NCBI GenBank assembly: GCA_913057245.1
Contig: CAJXNH010000004.1
Coordinates: 1 to 64,000 of the forward strand
DNA length: 64,000 nt
Direction: 5' to 3'
DNA from: an uncultured Phaeodactylibacter sp.
Lineage (GTDB): Bacteria > Bacteroidota > Bacteroidia > Chitinophagales > Saprospiraceae
Shown: positions 1 to 9,400 of the stretch, piece by piece
Numbering within the stretch: the first letter of the stretch is position 1
Layout of the letters: each line of letters starts with the position of its first letter
Program-made: the position numbers and the translations under genes
The notes under the pieces: generated by a model
Database searches by the model: none
The model's input: only the letters and a program-made list of their open reading frames with translations
Told to the model about the DNA's origin: nothing

Positions 1-762
1 CTCGTAGGTCACGCTTATGGAGTTGCCTTCGTCACATAAATTCGGAGTCGAATTCATAACTTCGACGGAAGGGGGATCAGGAACTATAGCAGCTTCACGA
101 GTAAGCAACACATTATCAATTAAAAGTGCGCCTATGGAGCGGCGAATAGTTTGTCCACCAATATCAATCGCAAAAATGATTTGATCATAGGGAATCTCAG
201 CACATTTATCTATAATATTAAAATTAGTCCATTGAGTTGAACTAAAATCCATTACTGAGAAAGTTGCAATTTCCTGAATTTGTAATCCGTTGATTGATGG
301 CATCGGAACAATACAGTTACCAGGAAGAGACCAATTCCCCTGAACTCCATTGGCAATAAAAACCCTTAAATTGAATTGGCTGATATGACTTGCCACTATC
401 TCCCTACGGCCAATGAAACTTAAATTTAGCTGATCACCAATATTCCCTTGTTGAGCAATATTAGCAATTACACCTTCGCTGTCATTAATTAGTGGTGTGC
501 CAAAATTTCCATTGCTATATCCCAGATACAAATAATTAACGCCATTCGGCGTAGAAATATCGCTGCGAATTGAGGGAGTACCAAACCATGGCTGCCAATT
601 CGATAAACAATCTACATCATCAATATTACCGCCACCACAAAAGCTAGTCGTACAAGAGTGGGTCTCAAACCCTTCTTGCAATAGTTGACCAAATGCATTG
701 TTGATCAAAGACATAGTTATAAACAAACAGAGCGTAAGAGCGTAAGAGCGTAAGAGCGTCAT
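1..762 (-). CDS. Secreted protein, 3' end beyond window edge
   Basis: The reading frame is open from an ATG at 760-762 to the left edge (254 codons), so only the N-terminal part is visible. It starts with a hydrophobic export signal (MTLLRSYALTLCLFITMSLI) followed by NNAFGQ, a likely cleavage region. The mature part begins LLQEGFETHSC and is rich in Gly, Asn and Ser with several Cys, resembling the N-termini of extracellular Bacteroidota proteins carrying choice-of-anchor/jelly-roll domains. A C-terminal T9SS domain is likely but lies outside the window. The first codons are made of 8-bp tandem repeats (see that entry); a second in-frame ATG lies at 712-714. Base composition is clearly AT-richer than the genes further right. 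The specific function cannot be told. Confidence 0.75.
   Translation of the reverse strand, partial: MTLLRSYALTLCLFITMSLINNAFGQLLQEGFETHSCTTSFCGGGNIDDVDCLSNWQPWFGTPSIRSDISTPNGVNYLYLGYSNGNFGTPLINDSEGVIANIAQQGNIGDQLNLSFIGRREIVASHISQFNLRVFIANGVQGNWSLPGNCIVPMPSINGLQIQEIATFSVMDFSSTQWTNFNIIDKCAEIPYDQIIFAIDIGGQTIRRSIGALLIDNVLLTREAAIVPDPPSVEVMNSTPNLCDEGNSISVTYE
731..758. repeat. 8-bp tandem repeat (AGCGTAAG x3.5) in signal peptide
   Basis: Three and a half uninterrupted copies of AGCGTAAG start four bases inside the minus-strand secreted gene that begins at 762. Eight is not a multiple of three, so gain or loss of one unit would move the reading frame of the signal peptide. That the tract could act as a phase-variation switch is inference. 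Confidence 0.8.
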
Positions 763-983
763 AATATGAAGTTTTAGTTAGATAAGCGGAGTGTTATTGA
801 GATATTAACGCGTTGACAATGCCAAGGTACATTGTTTTTATGGGCAATTGCAATAATTTAACATAAATCGAGCGCACAGGAACGAAACACTTGACCTATC
901 AGCTATGAACAGGTGGTTCATTCTCTTTATGTTTTAACCTCTCATAGCTAGTCTATACCGATAGCATTAAAAAACTACTGCAT
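763..983. other. Intergenic region upstream of the secreted gene
   Basis: AT-rich non-coding DNA of about 220 bases that must hold the promoter of the minus-strand gene starting at 762; no clear TAnnTTTG box was found. An 8-bp inverted repeat (AGCTATGA at 901-908, TCATAGCT at 942-949) is present. No convincing ORF or RNA gene was recognised. Confidence 0.4.
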
Positions 984-1386
984 GTTTTTCCGCGCGGCTC
1001 AGGCTTAGCTCCAATCTTTTGGAAGGGAGCACATGACGCACCTACGGCGCGGGGGAACAGCAACACATTGGAGGTTACCCACATTTAGTCCCTACAGGGA
1101 CTTTGCGCCATTCCAAAAGAGGAGGAGAGCACCTCCCGCGTTTTGCTACAGCGACTGAGACTGATATTTACATTGGGTTTTCTTTCCAAGCCCGGCATCT
1201 GCCCCTTTAGGGGCAACAGGTCGGTAACCCGCAGGCACAGCTTTGGTTCCGCGCCGTTAGGTTGCGGAAGGTGAGCAGCGGACTCTGATGAGACGACTAC
1301 GCTTCATCGTTTTACCCCGCAGCTCAAGCTGAGCTTCAATCCTTTGGAGGGGGTACATACCGCACCTACAGCACGGGGGAACAGCA
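984..1386. repeat. 325-bp repeat block A (one full unit plus a partial unit)
   Basis: One complete unit (984-1308) is followed directly by the first ~78 bases of a second (from 1309), which stops three bases short of the toxin stop codon at 1390. Inside the unit are small hairpin-forming words such as AGTCCCTACAGGGACT and GCCCCTTTAGGGGC. The same unit recurs at 2176-2712. Short ORFs across the block are not kept in frame between copies, so it is probably non-coding. No terminal inverted repeats or transposase were seen, so it is not a recognisable insertion sequence. Confidence 0.75.
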
Positions 1387-1389
1387 GCT

Positions 1390-1812
1390 TTACTTTGTCT
1401 TTTCAAATTCGGTGAGAAACTCTTTTGGTGTTTGAATGGACAAGCTACTTTTAGAATAATCTTTTACATTTCTGGTAATGATCGACTGTATTCCATGCTC
1501 TGCCGCACAAAAATTTTGAATGGCATCTTCAAAATCTTTAAATTCAGAATAAGCCGCTTTTTCTACTGTACTCTTATGAACGGAAAGTGTCTCCACTAAT
1601 TTCAACATTCCCTTGACTTTTTCCCTTGCTCTTGTTTTATTTTCTGTCCGGCTGATCAAATAGTAAAGGTTACTAAGACATAAGGAGGATATATTCAATT
1701 CCAATTGTTTTCGGTTGCCATATTCCATTAGTTTCATGGATTCCAGCGCAAAAGGTTCACGTTTGGTTAAAAAGTCCATTATCACATCCGTATCAAGGAA
1801 TACTCGTTTCAT
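1390..1812 (-). CDS. PIN-domain ribonuclease toxin (VapC-like)
   Basis: A 140-residue protein of the PIN family, probably a metal-dependent ribonuclease toxin. The N-terminal LDTDVIMD holds the first acidic metal ligand (Asp7), and the later DFEDAIQ and ITRNVKDY segments match the conserved acidic and Thr/Arg positions of PIN_3-type proteins. The length is normal for a VapC-like toxin. The ATG overlaps the antitoxin stop codon by 4 bp (ATGA), typical of a coupled toxin-antitoxin operon with the antitoxin first. The 3' end abuts the 325-bp repeat block. The RNA target cannot be inferred. Confidence 0.85.
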   Translation of the reverse strand: MKRVFLDTDVIMDFLTKREPFALESMKLMEYGNRKQLELNISSLCLSNLYYLISRTENKTRAREKVKGMLKLVETLSVHKSTVEKAAYSEFKDFEDAIQNFCAAEHGIQSIITRNVKDYSKSSLSIQTPKEFLTEFEKTK

Positions 1813-2066
1813 TTCAAGTATTTTTTTGCCAATTCTTCCGCCAGTATTTCTTTATAATCCGTTGATTCCGGAATGGGCTTGACCGAGCCCCACAGTGATT
1901 GGACAAGAGGACTGATTTCAAAGTCACTATCCTCCGATTTATGCTGAACAAGGGACTTCAGGTATTCTTCAATAATGCCAGAAAGGCTCCTTCCATTCGA
2001 TTTAGCATATTTTTTGGCAGCATCTATGACATCTTTATCTACTGTCAACGTTAATTTTGTATTCAT
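1809..2066 (-). CDS. Antitoxin, ribbon-helix-helix-like (DUF6364 type)
   Basis: An 85-residue protein starting MNTKLTLTVDKDVIDAAKKY. This beta-strand plus helix pattern is that of DUF6364/RHH-type antitoxins, which bind DNA with the N-terminal half and neutralise a PIN toxin with the C-terminal tail. A start 45 bases further upstream is possible by frame alone, but the promoter-like -7 box at 2088-2095 would lie inside it, so the ATG at 2064-2066 is preferred. It overlaps the toxin gene by 4 bp. Autoregulation of the pair is expected from the family but is not shown here. Confidence 0.8.
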   Translation of the reverse strand: MNTKLTLTVDKDVIDAAKKYAKSNGRSLSGIIEEYLKSLVQHKSEDSDFEISPLVQSLWGSVKPIPESTDYKEILAEELAKKYLK

Positions 2067-2087
2067 TTTTACGTGTTTTCTTATTTG

Positions 2088-2120
2088 CGAAAATACGTGT
2101 TTCCTATCCACTTTGCAAGG
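2088..2120 (-). promoter_or_regulatory. Putative promoter of the toxin-antitoxin operon
   Basis: On the minus strand, CTTG (2117-2120) is separated by 20 bases from TATTTTCG (2088-2095), close to the Bacteroidota sigma consensus TTTG-N19-21-TAnnTTTG with one mismatch in the -7 box. It lies 21 bases upstream of the antitoxin ATG. Confidence 0.5.
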
Positions 2121-2175
2121 CTATTCTCTTTTTCGTGCCTGCTGCCAGACCAAATGCGGTTTTCCATAAAAATGT

Positions 2176-2712
2176 GGAGCAACGGACCCCGATGAGACGA
2201 CTACGCTTCATCGTTTTTCCGCGCAGCTCAGGCTTAGCTCCAATCTTTTGGAAGGGGGCACATGACGCACCTACGGCGCGGGGGAACAGCTATATATTGG
2301 AGGTTACCCACATTTAGTCCCCACAGGGACTTTGCGCCATTCCAAAACAGGCGGAAAGCACCTCCCGCATTTTGCTACAGCGACTGAGACAGATTTTTAC
2401 ATTGGGGTTTCTTTCCAAGCCCGGCATCTGCCCCTTTAGGGGCTATATGTCGGTAACCCGCAGGCACAGCTTTGGTTCCGCGCCGTTAGGTTGCGGAATG
2501 TGAGCAACGGACTCCGATGAGACAGCTACGCTTTATCGTTTTTCCACACGGCTCAGGCTTAGCTCCAATCTTTTGGAAGGGGGCACATGACGCACCTACG
2601 GCGCGGGGGAACAGCTATATATTGGAGGTTACCCACATTTTCTCCCCACAGGGACTTTACGCCATTCCAAAACAGGCGGAAAGCACCTCCCGCATTTTGC
2701 TACAGCGACTGT
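2176..2712. repeat. 325-bp repeat block B (tail, full unit, partial unit)
   Basis: It contains the tail of a unit (2176-2212), a full 325-bp unit (2213-2537) and a further 175 bases of a third (2538-2712), nearly identical to block A. The right end (GCTACAGCGACTG) contains the stop codon of the minus-strand VOC gene at 2700-2702, so the last codons of that gene coincide with repeat sequence. Together the two blocks flank the toxin-antitoxin pair as direct repeats. Function is unknown. Confidence 0.75.
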
Positions 2713-3095
2713 ACCAATTGAATGTAATTGCCGCAGGTATCGTCCAAAATGGCAAATTTCACCGGCCCCATTTCCGTGGGCTTGACGCTAAATTCCACAT
2801 CGAGACCCGTCAGCCGCTCATACTCAGCCTCCACGTCATCGACGTCGAATTGCGTCCAGGGTATCCCGGCATTCTTTAGGGCATCCTGATAGACTTTTGA
2901 GGGTTCAAAATGATTGGGTGCAGGTTCCAGCAGCAGTTCCGGACCGTCGGGCCAATCTTTTGAGACCAACGTCAGCCACCTGTTGCCACCGCCTAAGGGC
3001 TCATCCTTCTTTTTGATGAAACCTAATTTATCGGTATAAAATTCCAGGGCTTTTTCCTGATCCCGGACGGGGATGCTGACTAGTGCGGCTTTCAT
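2700..3095 (-). CDS. VOC-superfamily (glyoxalase/bleomycin resistance-like) protein
   Basis: A 131-residue single-domain member of the vicinal oxygen chelate superfamily. It shows the usual two beta-alpha-beta-beta-beta modules: the first opens with VSIPVRDQEKALEFYTDKLG and the second with FDVDDVEAEYERL, ending in FAILDDTCGNYIQLVQ. Members are dimeric metalloenzymes or small-molecule binding proteins; substrate cannot be assigned. The length is standard. The stop codon lies inside the right end of repeat block B. It seems to be monocistronic. Confidence 0.8.
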   Translation of the reverse strand: MKAALVSIPVRDQEKALEFYTDKLGFIKKKDEPLGGGNRWLTLVSKDWPDGPELLLEPAPNHFEPSKVYQDALKNAGIPWTQFDVDDVEAEYERLTGLDVEFSVKPTEMGPVKFAILDDTCGNYIQLVQSL

Positions 3096-3244
3096 GGCTT
3101 AGGTGTTTTAAAATGATGCTCGATTGCGATTGTTTTCTATCTAAATTTCATGATTACGTTCTTCATTATTTCAGTTGTAAAAAGTTAGAAAATCCTGGAT
3201 GAGTAAAAGCAAAAAATAAAATTCAAACTCGATGATCTCGGTCT

Positions 3245-4900
3245 TTACCAGGTGATCAGCCTTGTAAATGCCCGACCACCGGCTTCCAGCCGATAGTAAT
3301 AGCGACCAGGGCTCAGGAAGAATTCCGAGGGTGCAAAACGAAGCCGGTGGCTGCCCACTTCCTGATAGTGGTTCCAAAGGGTGCGGGCGGTAGTACCGTT
3401 TACGTAAAGCAGCACAATACGCACTGGCCCGGGCTGCCGGATGGCATAGTGGATATCAAAAGCCAGCCCTCCATCCTGGGAAGGCTCGTGGCCCAGCAGC
3501 ATCCCTGCCTCGTTGGCACCGATTGGCGGATCAGCAGGGGGCAGCAAGCCATCGAGTGGCTGTAGCCCTTCGCTACCGAGGAGGTGCTCCGTGACTTCCG
3601 GAGGCGTGCACAGCCAGTTTTGCATGACGCTGGCGTAAACCGACCGAAAGTCCACCGAAAAGAAAGGATCACCGTACTGATCCGTATTGTCCAGGTCAGG
3701 AGCCTCGCCCAGGAAATCGCTGCCCAGCCCATCGCCAAAGAGCAGCATGGGCGCGCCGGTACCGTGGTCTGTCCCGGCTGAGCCATTCTCATAAATGGTG
3801 CGGCCAAACTCGGAGAAACTCATGGTCAGGACATTCTCGCTATGCCCGGAGGCGGCCAGATCAGCATAAAAAGCTTCCACGCTGCTGCCCACCCAATCCA
3901 GGAGGTTGGGGTGGAAATTCGCCTGATTGCTGTGGGTATCAAAGCCGTCTATGCTTACCATAAAGACTTTGGTGCCCAGGCTGCCTTTGATCATGCGGGC
4001 AACGATCGCCATCTGTTCGGCGAGGTAGTTGTCAGGATAGGCGACCTGATTGCTGCCATCGTTGTACGCCCGCTGAATGGATTCCGAATAACGAAAGGCG
4101 CTGTTCGCTACCTGCCGCACGTACCGCAGTTCGCGCTCGAAAGGCTGATTGCCCAGGTTGCCCGACTCGTAAAGCGTGCCCGTTTGTGCAATCTGATAAA
4201 ACTCCGCCGGATTGCTGATCGCCAGGGCATAATTAGCCGAATCACTGCGGAAGATCATATTAGGCTGCACGCCAATCTGTAAAGCCGGTGGAATAACCGG
4301 CGGAGCGCTCAGAAAAGCAGGCAGGTCCTGCTCCAGCCAGCGCCCCATCCAACCGGTATTGACCACCTCGCTGCTATCGGAGGCGGAGGCCCAGATATCG
4401 GAGGAGCGGAAGTGGGAATAATTTTGCTGAGGATAGCTGACGTTGTGCACCACCTTCATGCGCCCCTCTTCCCAGAAAGGCTGTAGCCCCAGTAGTTCAT
4501 TGGGCATGCCGTAGTCCTCGGACAGGGCCCAAAGGCCATTTTCGGGTACGGCAAGGGTGGGACGGATATTGTAATAAGTGTCATTGCCACGAAGGATGAC
4601 CGTATTCAGCCCATCGTTGCCCCCCTTGAGGCGCAGGAGGACCAGCACACGGTCGCCGCAGTTCGTATTCGACAGTCCCGCCAGCATAGGCCCGGGCGCA
4701 AAGGCGCTTACCGGGTAACCACTCAGGGTAAGGGCACCGCCCAGGGCAGCCAGGCCGGTCATTTTCAGGAAATCCCGCCGGCCCCATTCCTGATGCATAT
4801 TTTCGTGGGCCTCGCCATCCTGAAGGCGGGTACCTTTTTTGCGCTCCAGATAGCGTTTGGCCTTGGGGTGGTAGGTATCGTGGTGATCGTGCTTTGCCAT
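3245..4900 (-). CDS. DUF1501 protein with Tat signal
   Basis: A 551-residue protein of the DUF1501 family (sulfatase-like fold, alkaline phosphatase superfamily). Near residues 40-60 there is a twin-arginine motif, RRDFLKMTGLAALGG, so export by Tat is likely. The body holds typical family segments (LLRLKGGNDGLNTV, SIDGFDTHSNQ, FSEFGRT, TDHGTGAPMLLFG). The last ~85 residues form an extra beta-rich domain ending in RAFTRLITW that resembles, but does not clearly match, a T9SS sorting domain. It lies 10 bases downstream of the DUF1800 gene, and the two form an operon, as in many Bacteroidota and Planctomycetota genomes. The pair has no firm biochemical function. Confidence 0.88.
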   Translation of the reverse strand: MAKHDHHDTYHPKAKRYLERKKGTRLQDGEAHENMHQEWGRRDFLKMTGLAALGGALTLSGYPVSAFAPGPMLAGLSNTNCGDRVLVLLRLKGGNDGLNTVILRGNDTYYNIRPTLAVPENGLWALSEDYGMPNELLGLQPFWEEGRMKVVHNVSYPQQNYSHFRSSDIWASASDSSEVVNTGWMGRWLEQDLPAFLSAPPVIPPALQIGVQPNMIFRSDSANYALAISNPAEFYQIAQTGTLYESGNLGNQPFERELRYVRQVANSAFRYSESIQRAYNDGSNQVAYPDNYLAEQMAIVARMIKGSLGTKVFMVSIDGFDTHSNQANFHPNLLDWVGSSVEAFYADLAASGHSENVLTMSFSEFGRTIYENGSAGTDHGTGAPMLLFGDGLGSDFLGEAPDLDNTDQYGDPFFSVDFRSVYASVMQNWLCTPPEVTEHLLGSEGLQPLDGLLPPADPPIGANEAGMLLGHEPSQDGGLAFDIHYAIRQPGPVRIVLLYVNGTTARTLWNHYQEVGSHRLRFAPSEFFLSPGRYYYRLEAGGRAFTRLITW

Positions 4901-4910
4901 TATTCAGAGG

Positions 4911-6362
4911 TTAGTTGAGCTGCCATTCCGGGAGGCGGACCAGGTGAACAAATAGGTTGACAATCTGCCAGGGCACGGCACCGTAGTACAGGCTCCAGGT
5001 GCCGTCCTCAAAGTAATTGTCGGGCACATCGCCTTTGAAGTAGAGCGTAGCCACTTCCAGCAGGCGGTCTTCGAGCGGGCGGTTCAAAAAGAAAGTCGCC
5101 AGCGATTGCGTAATGACCGCCGGGTCGGTTTCCTCCAGCCCCACCCGCTCGATAGCCATATCGCGCAGGCGGTCGAGGAACGCCTGTGAACCGGTCATGC
5201 TGTACAGCACATTCTCACACCCTGACCACCGCGCGGTAAGGGTATTCTCTGTCAGCCAGCTGTGGTGCTCCGGCCAGCCCGCTACATCCACCGGGTTGAA
5301 GACTTCCTGCCCGAGATTGCCTGCCAGAAAAGTGAGGTACCCAACGAGGTCCTCATTGTAATCTTCCTCCCAAATGCCGCCCGTCCTGCGAATGACACCA
5401 ACCAGGGCTTCCAGCGGGCTGCGCACCCGGGCATTGATGAAGCGCTGCTCGTAAAAATGCTCGCTGTGGAAAAGCTGTCGCAGCACGGGCATGACTTCCC
5501 AGTTGTTGTCCCGGAAGGTCTGCGCCATGCCCTCCACAATGACCGGGTCGGGCGCTTCATAGACATAAAAGCGATAAAGCTTGCTGCAGATGTAGTTAGC
5601 CACCTCCTGCGAGCGCAGCGTAAAGATAAGCTCGTGCACATCGTCGTACCCCCAGTTGCCCGCATGCCCAAAGATCGTTTTGGAGGTATTGTCGTAAAGG
5701 TTAGGATCAAAATTAACGGTGGGGTCACAGGAATACATATTCACCCGCCAGCCGGTCAGGGCGCGGGCTACTTCCACGATATCGTTTTGGGTATAGCCAT
5801 TGCCCTCCCCCATCGTGAAGAGCTCCATGAGTTCGCGGGCGTAGTTTTCGTTAGGCTGCTCTGCGATATTCTGATTGCCATTGAGGAAGGTGAGCATGGC
5901 CGGATTAACGCCCATTTCTTCCACGAAAGTGCGGAAATTGCCAAACGCCCGCCGGTGCAGCAAGTCGTAATAATGCCACATGAAGGAATTGCAGGCATAG
6001 TCGTTTTCCCGGGTCACAAAGTGGTTGTGCCAGAACAGTGCCAGCTTGGACCTTACGCTCTCGGTAGCCATTTCCCGGATCCAGCGGCGGAAGAAGGCGC
6101 TCTTGACTTCAAAATAAGTCTGCATATCGTCATCCGGGTAATCGTCGTAAGCCCAGTTGGCCCAGTACGGGGCATCGGGGGCAGGCAGGTTGGCGGCCCC
6201 ATCGAGCAGTTGGTCGGCCAGCGCCTGAGGCGAAAGCGACAGCCCGGCAGTGACCGTGTTATGAGCGGCTCCGAACCCGAGGCGGGCATAAAGATGCTGC
6301 ACCCGTTGTTCGTTCCATGGCTTTTCCGCACTCGGCTGATAGGGCGCTAATGAATCTGGCAT
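4911..6362 (-). CDS. DUF1800 domain-containing protein
   Basis: A 483-residue DUF1800 protein. Typical segments are HLYARLGFGA near the N-terminus, LALFWHNHFV around residue 105, ENYARELMELFTMG around 170, ALTGWRVN, and PVDVAGWPEHHSWLT near the C-terminal third. No export signal is evident in this protein, unlike its Tat-bearing partner. The gene heads a two-gene operon with the DUF1501 gene and is divergent from the T9SS gene at 6428 across a 65-bp region. The family function is unknown; it nearly always travels with DUF1501. Confidence 0.88.
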   Translation of the reverse strand: MPDSLAPYQPSAEKPWNEQRVQHLYARLGFGAAHNTVTAGLSLSPQALADQLLDGAANLPAPDAPYWANWAYDDYPDDDMQTYFEVKSAFFRRWIREMATESVRSKLALFWHNHFVTRENDYACNSFMWHYYDLLHRRAFGNFRTFVEEMGVNPAMLTFLNGNQNIAEQPNENYARELMELFTMGEGNGYTQNDIVEVARALTGWRVNMYSCDPTVNFDPNLYDNTSKTIFGHAGNWGYDDVHELIFTLRSQEVANYICSKLYRFYVYEAPDPVIVEGMAQTFRDNNWEVMPVLRQLFHSEHFYEQRFINARVRSPLEALVGVIRRTGGIWEEDYNEDLVGYLTFLAGNLGQEVFNPVDVAGWPEHHSWLTENTLTARWSGCENVLYSMTGSQAFLDRLRDMAIERVGLEETDPAVITQSLATFFLNRPLEDRLLEVATLYFKGDVPDNYFEDGTWSLYYGAVPWQIVNLFVHLVRLPEWQLN

Positions 6363-6427
6363 AGTGGCTGGTATTGAATCGCAATTCCTAAAATTAGCAA
6401 AAACCCAACGATTATTTTGTAACTTTC

Positions 6428-9400
6428 ATGGAGCAAAGCATCCGAACCTTGAAGACATACATTTTACCTTTATTCCTACTGCTGCTTTCCACGGTAGCAA
6501 TCCCCGCTCAGGAGCTGCTTTTTGAAGAGGACTTCAATAGCTGCGACCTTGGCAGCAACTGGACGGTCAACCTCACCGGCAACCCGGATGCGGCCTGGTC
6601 CGTTGGCCTTCCCGAAAATGAAAACAGCGATGGCAGCGCTATCGACGGCAGCTGCATGCTGATCATGGACGATGATGCGACGGGCGAAAACAGCCCCGCC
6701 TGGACGCTCCAACTGGAATCCCCGCCGTTCGATGCCACCGGCTGGTCGCGGGTAACCCTCTACGCCGATGTCCACTTCCGGAATTACGACGGGCTCGATG
6801 CTTTTGACCTCCTGGCTTTCGATGGTAATGAATGGCAATTGCTCCGCCGCTTTCAGGGCGTCGAAGGGCAGACCGGGACGCAGTTCTCGGAATTCCTACC
6901 AGTTGAAATCGACCTCACTTTCTTTGCACACGAGACCTTACAAATTGCCGTCCGCTACGACGATGGGGGCACCTGGGGCTGGTGGGCCGGCATCGACAAC
7001 ATCCGGGTGGAAGGCACCGGCAGCGGCACCCCGGTATTGCTGGAAACCTTCAACGAATGTGCCCTGCCCGATGGCTGGCTCAACGAAACCCTGAGTGGGC
7101 CGTCGGGTTGGTCGTTCGGAATGGTGGACAACGAAAACGCCGGCGCCAACAACAGCATCAACGGCTCCTGCATGGCGTTTTTTGATGACGATGGGCTGGG
7201 CGAAGATGCCCCCTTTTCTAAAGCCCTTCTGCTAAGCCCGGTCATTAACGGGCTGGAATTTTCTGAATACCGCCTCGAATTCGATGCCGTCATCCGGCAG
7301 TACACGGACCTGGAAAGCCTTTCGGTGGGCCTGCGGGATGAAGCGACCGGCGAGACAGCCTGGGCACAAGCCTATCTCGAAGATCAGGGCGGCCCGCTGT
7401 TCGACAATTCCGTTCAGCTGGTGGTTGACCTGTCTGAATACCGTAGCCCACAGATGCGCCTCGCCTTCCTCTACGACGATGGCAACGGCTGGGGTTGGTG
7501 GGCCGCGCTGGACAATATCAAACTGATTGGCGAAGGCAGCACCAATGACCTTTGTGAAAACGCCATTGCATTAGAACTAGACGCCCCCTGCACGACCGGT
7601 AACAATCAGGGCAGCGTCTACACCGGACCCGATGCCTGTACCCCGCCCGGCGAAGGCAGCCTTTGGTACCAATACACCGCAGCGGTCAGTCAGTGGGTAC
7701 ACCTGCGCACTTTTGCCGGGTACAACGATGCGGTCACCATCTTCACCGGCGATTGCACCTCCCCGGAAGTGCTCACCTGCACCGATTACGATGCACATGG
7801 CTTTACCGGAGAAGACTTGTACTTTGAAGCTATAGCAGGCACTACCTACTTTATCCGGGTGCACGGTCAGCGGGCGGAGTTTGGGGTGCCCCGCGGCCCG
7901 CACTGCATCCAACTGTCCGGCGATGGGCCGCCCCCTACCCCTCCTGCCAATGATGACTGCGCCAATGCCTTACCGCTGGAAGTCGATGGCGATTGTGTGT
8001 CCGGCAATAATTACCACGCGACCTTTGAAGGACCGGTCCCAAGCAGAAACAACAAAGCACAGGCTGACATCTGGTTCCGTTTTACCCCGGAAGATGGAAC
8101 GCCACTGCGCATCCAATCCCAGGCCGATTTTGCCGATGTGCTCACCGTCTACCGGGGCAGTTGCGGAGCACTGGAAGAGGTCGCCTGCAATGAACTGGGG
8201 CAGGAGCTCTACCTCGAAGCCCCCGAACCCGGCACGTCCTATTACCTGCAGCTCAGCGGGTTCTTTGCCACCCTCGAAGGCACCTGCTGCGTAAAAATCG
8301 AAGCTGCCCCTGAGGAACCACCGGCAAATGTCCTGTGCAGCACCGCCCTGGAACTGGAGCTAGGCGAGGACTGCACAGCCGCAGAACCTGCCGGGGCAGG
8401 CTTTTCCGGCCCCTTATCCTCCTGCGCACTCGGGCAGTCTGATGCCGTTTGGTACACCTTCACCGCACCGGGCACTGGCTCGGTGGCTTTTGAGCTGGAG
8501 AGCCATTTTGTGGCTACACTAAGCGTTTTCAGCGGCAGCTGTACCAACCTCGAAGAAATTTTCTGCGCCACGGCCCCCGATGCCTGCACCCATACCAACC
8601 GCCTCAGCGGGCTCACCCCCGGTCAGCAGTACTTCCTGCGCCTCGGGGTCAACGGCAGCCTCACAGGCTGGGCGGGAGCAGGTACGGCTTGTCTGCGGGT
8701 GGACGAAGTAAGCGGGGCACCTGATGCTGCCCCCCTGTCGCTTTTCGCCAACCTGGAATGCTTTGGCAACGGGCGTGCCCTACTGCTACTGGAAGCTACC
8801 GGTGGCTCCGGCGGTTATACCTTTACCGGCATTTCTGATGGCAGCCTGCTTGACGATGGCACGGCTTACTTCGCGGAAGTAACGGACGAGGCCGGTTGCA
8901 GCGCTGTGATTTCCGGTACGATCAACTGCCCCGCTACCTGCCCTCTGGATGTGGAAATAGAACTTTTGGAAGAAAATGACTGTCCCAACGACTTCAACGC
9001 TGTCCTGCAAGTAGCGGCATTGGGCGGTTCCGACAGCCTGCGTTATACCTGGCAGAATGGCTATGACGGCCCGCTGCTCACTCAGGCTATGAACGGCAGC
9101 TACCGGGTGACGGTCACCGATCTGACCAACAACTGCTCGGCCATAGCGGCCTACGAAATCGGGGAAATTGCACCAATTGCCGTGGAAGTCCTGGAACTCA
9201 GCCCGCCCTCCTCCGGCGGTATGGATGGCAGCATTTCGGTTGCCGTTAGCGGCGGCACCCCGCCTTATCTGTACGAGTGGTCCCTCGATGGCGCCTTCGT
9301 TTCCAATGCCGCCAATCCACAAAACCTAAGTGCGGGCGTTTACCAGTTGCACATTACAGATGCCAATGGCTGTACCTTCAGCGCTGAGGATATTGAGCTG

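Noticed and set aside
901-949. 8-bp inverted repeat AGCTATGA/TCATAGCT
   Set aside because: Short with a 33-base spacer; expected by chance in AT-rich DNA and not tied to a promoter.
2057-2879. Short plus-strand frames through the 325-bp repeats
   Set aside because: They change frame between copies, have no start signal and no domain; they follow the repeat, not a gene.
5262-6350. Long plus-strand frame opposite the DUF1800 gene
   Set aside because: A shadow of GC-rich coding on the minus strand; the DUF1800 frame has the conserved motifs.
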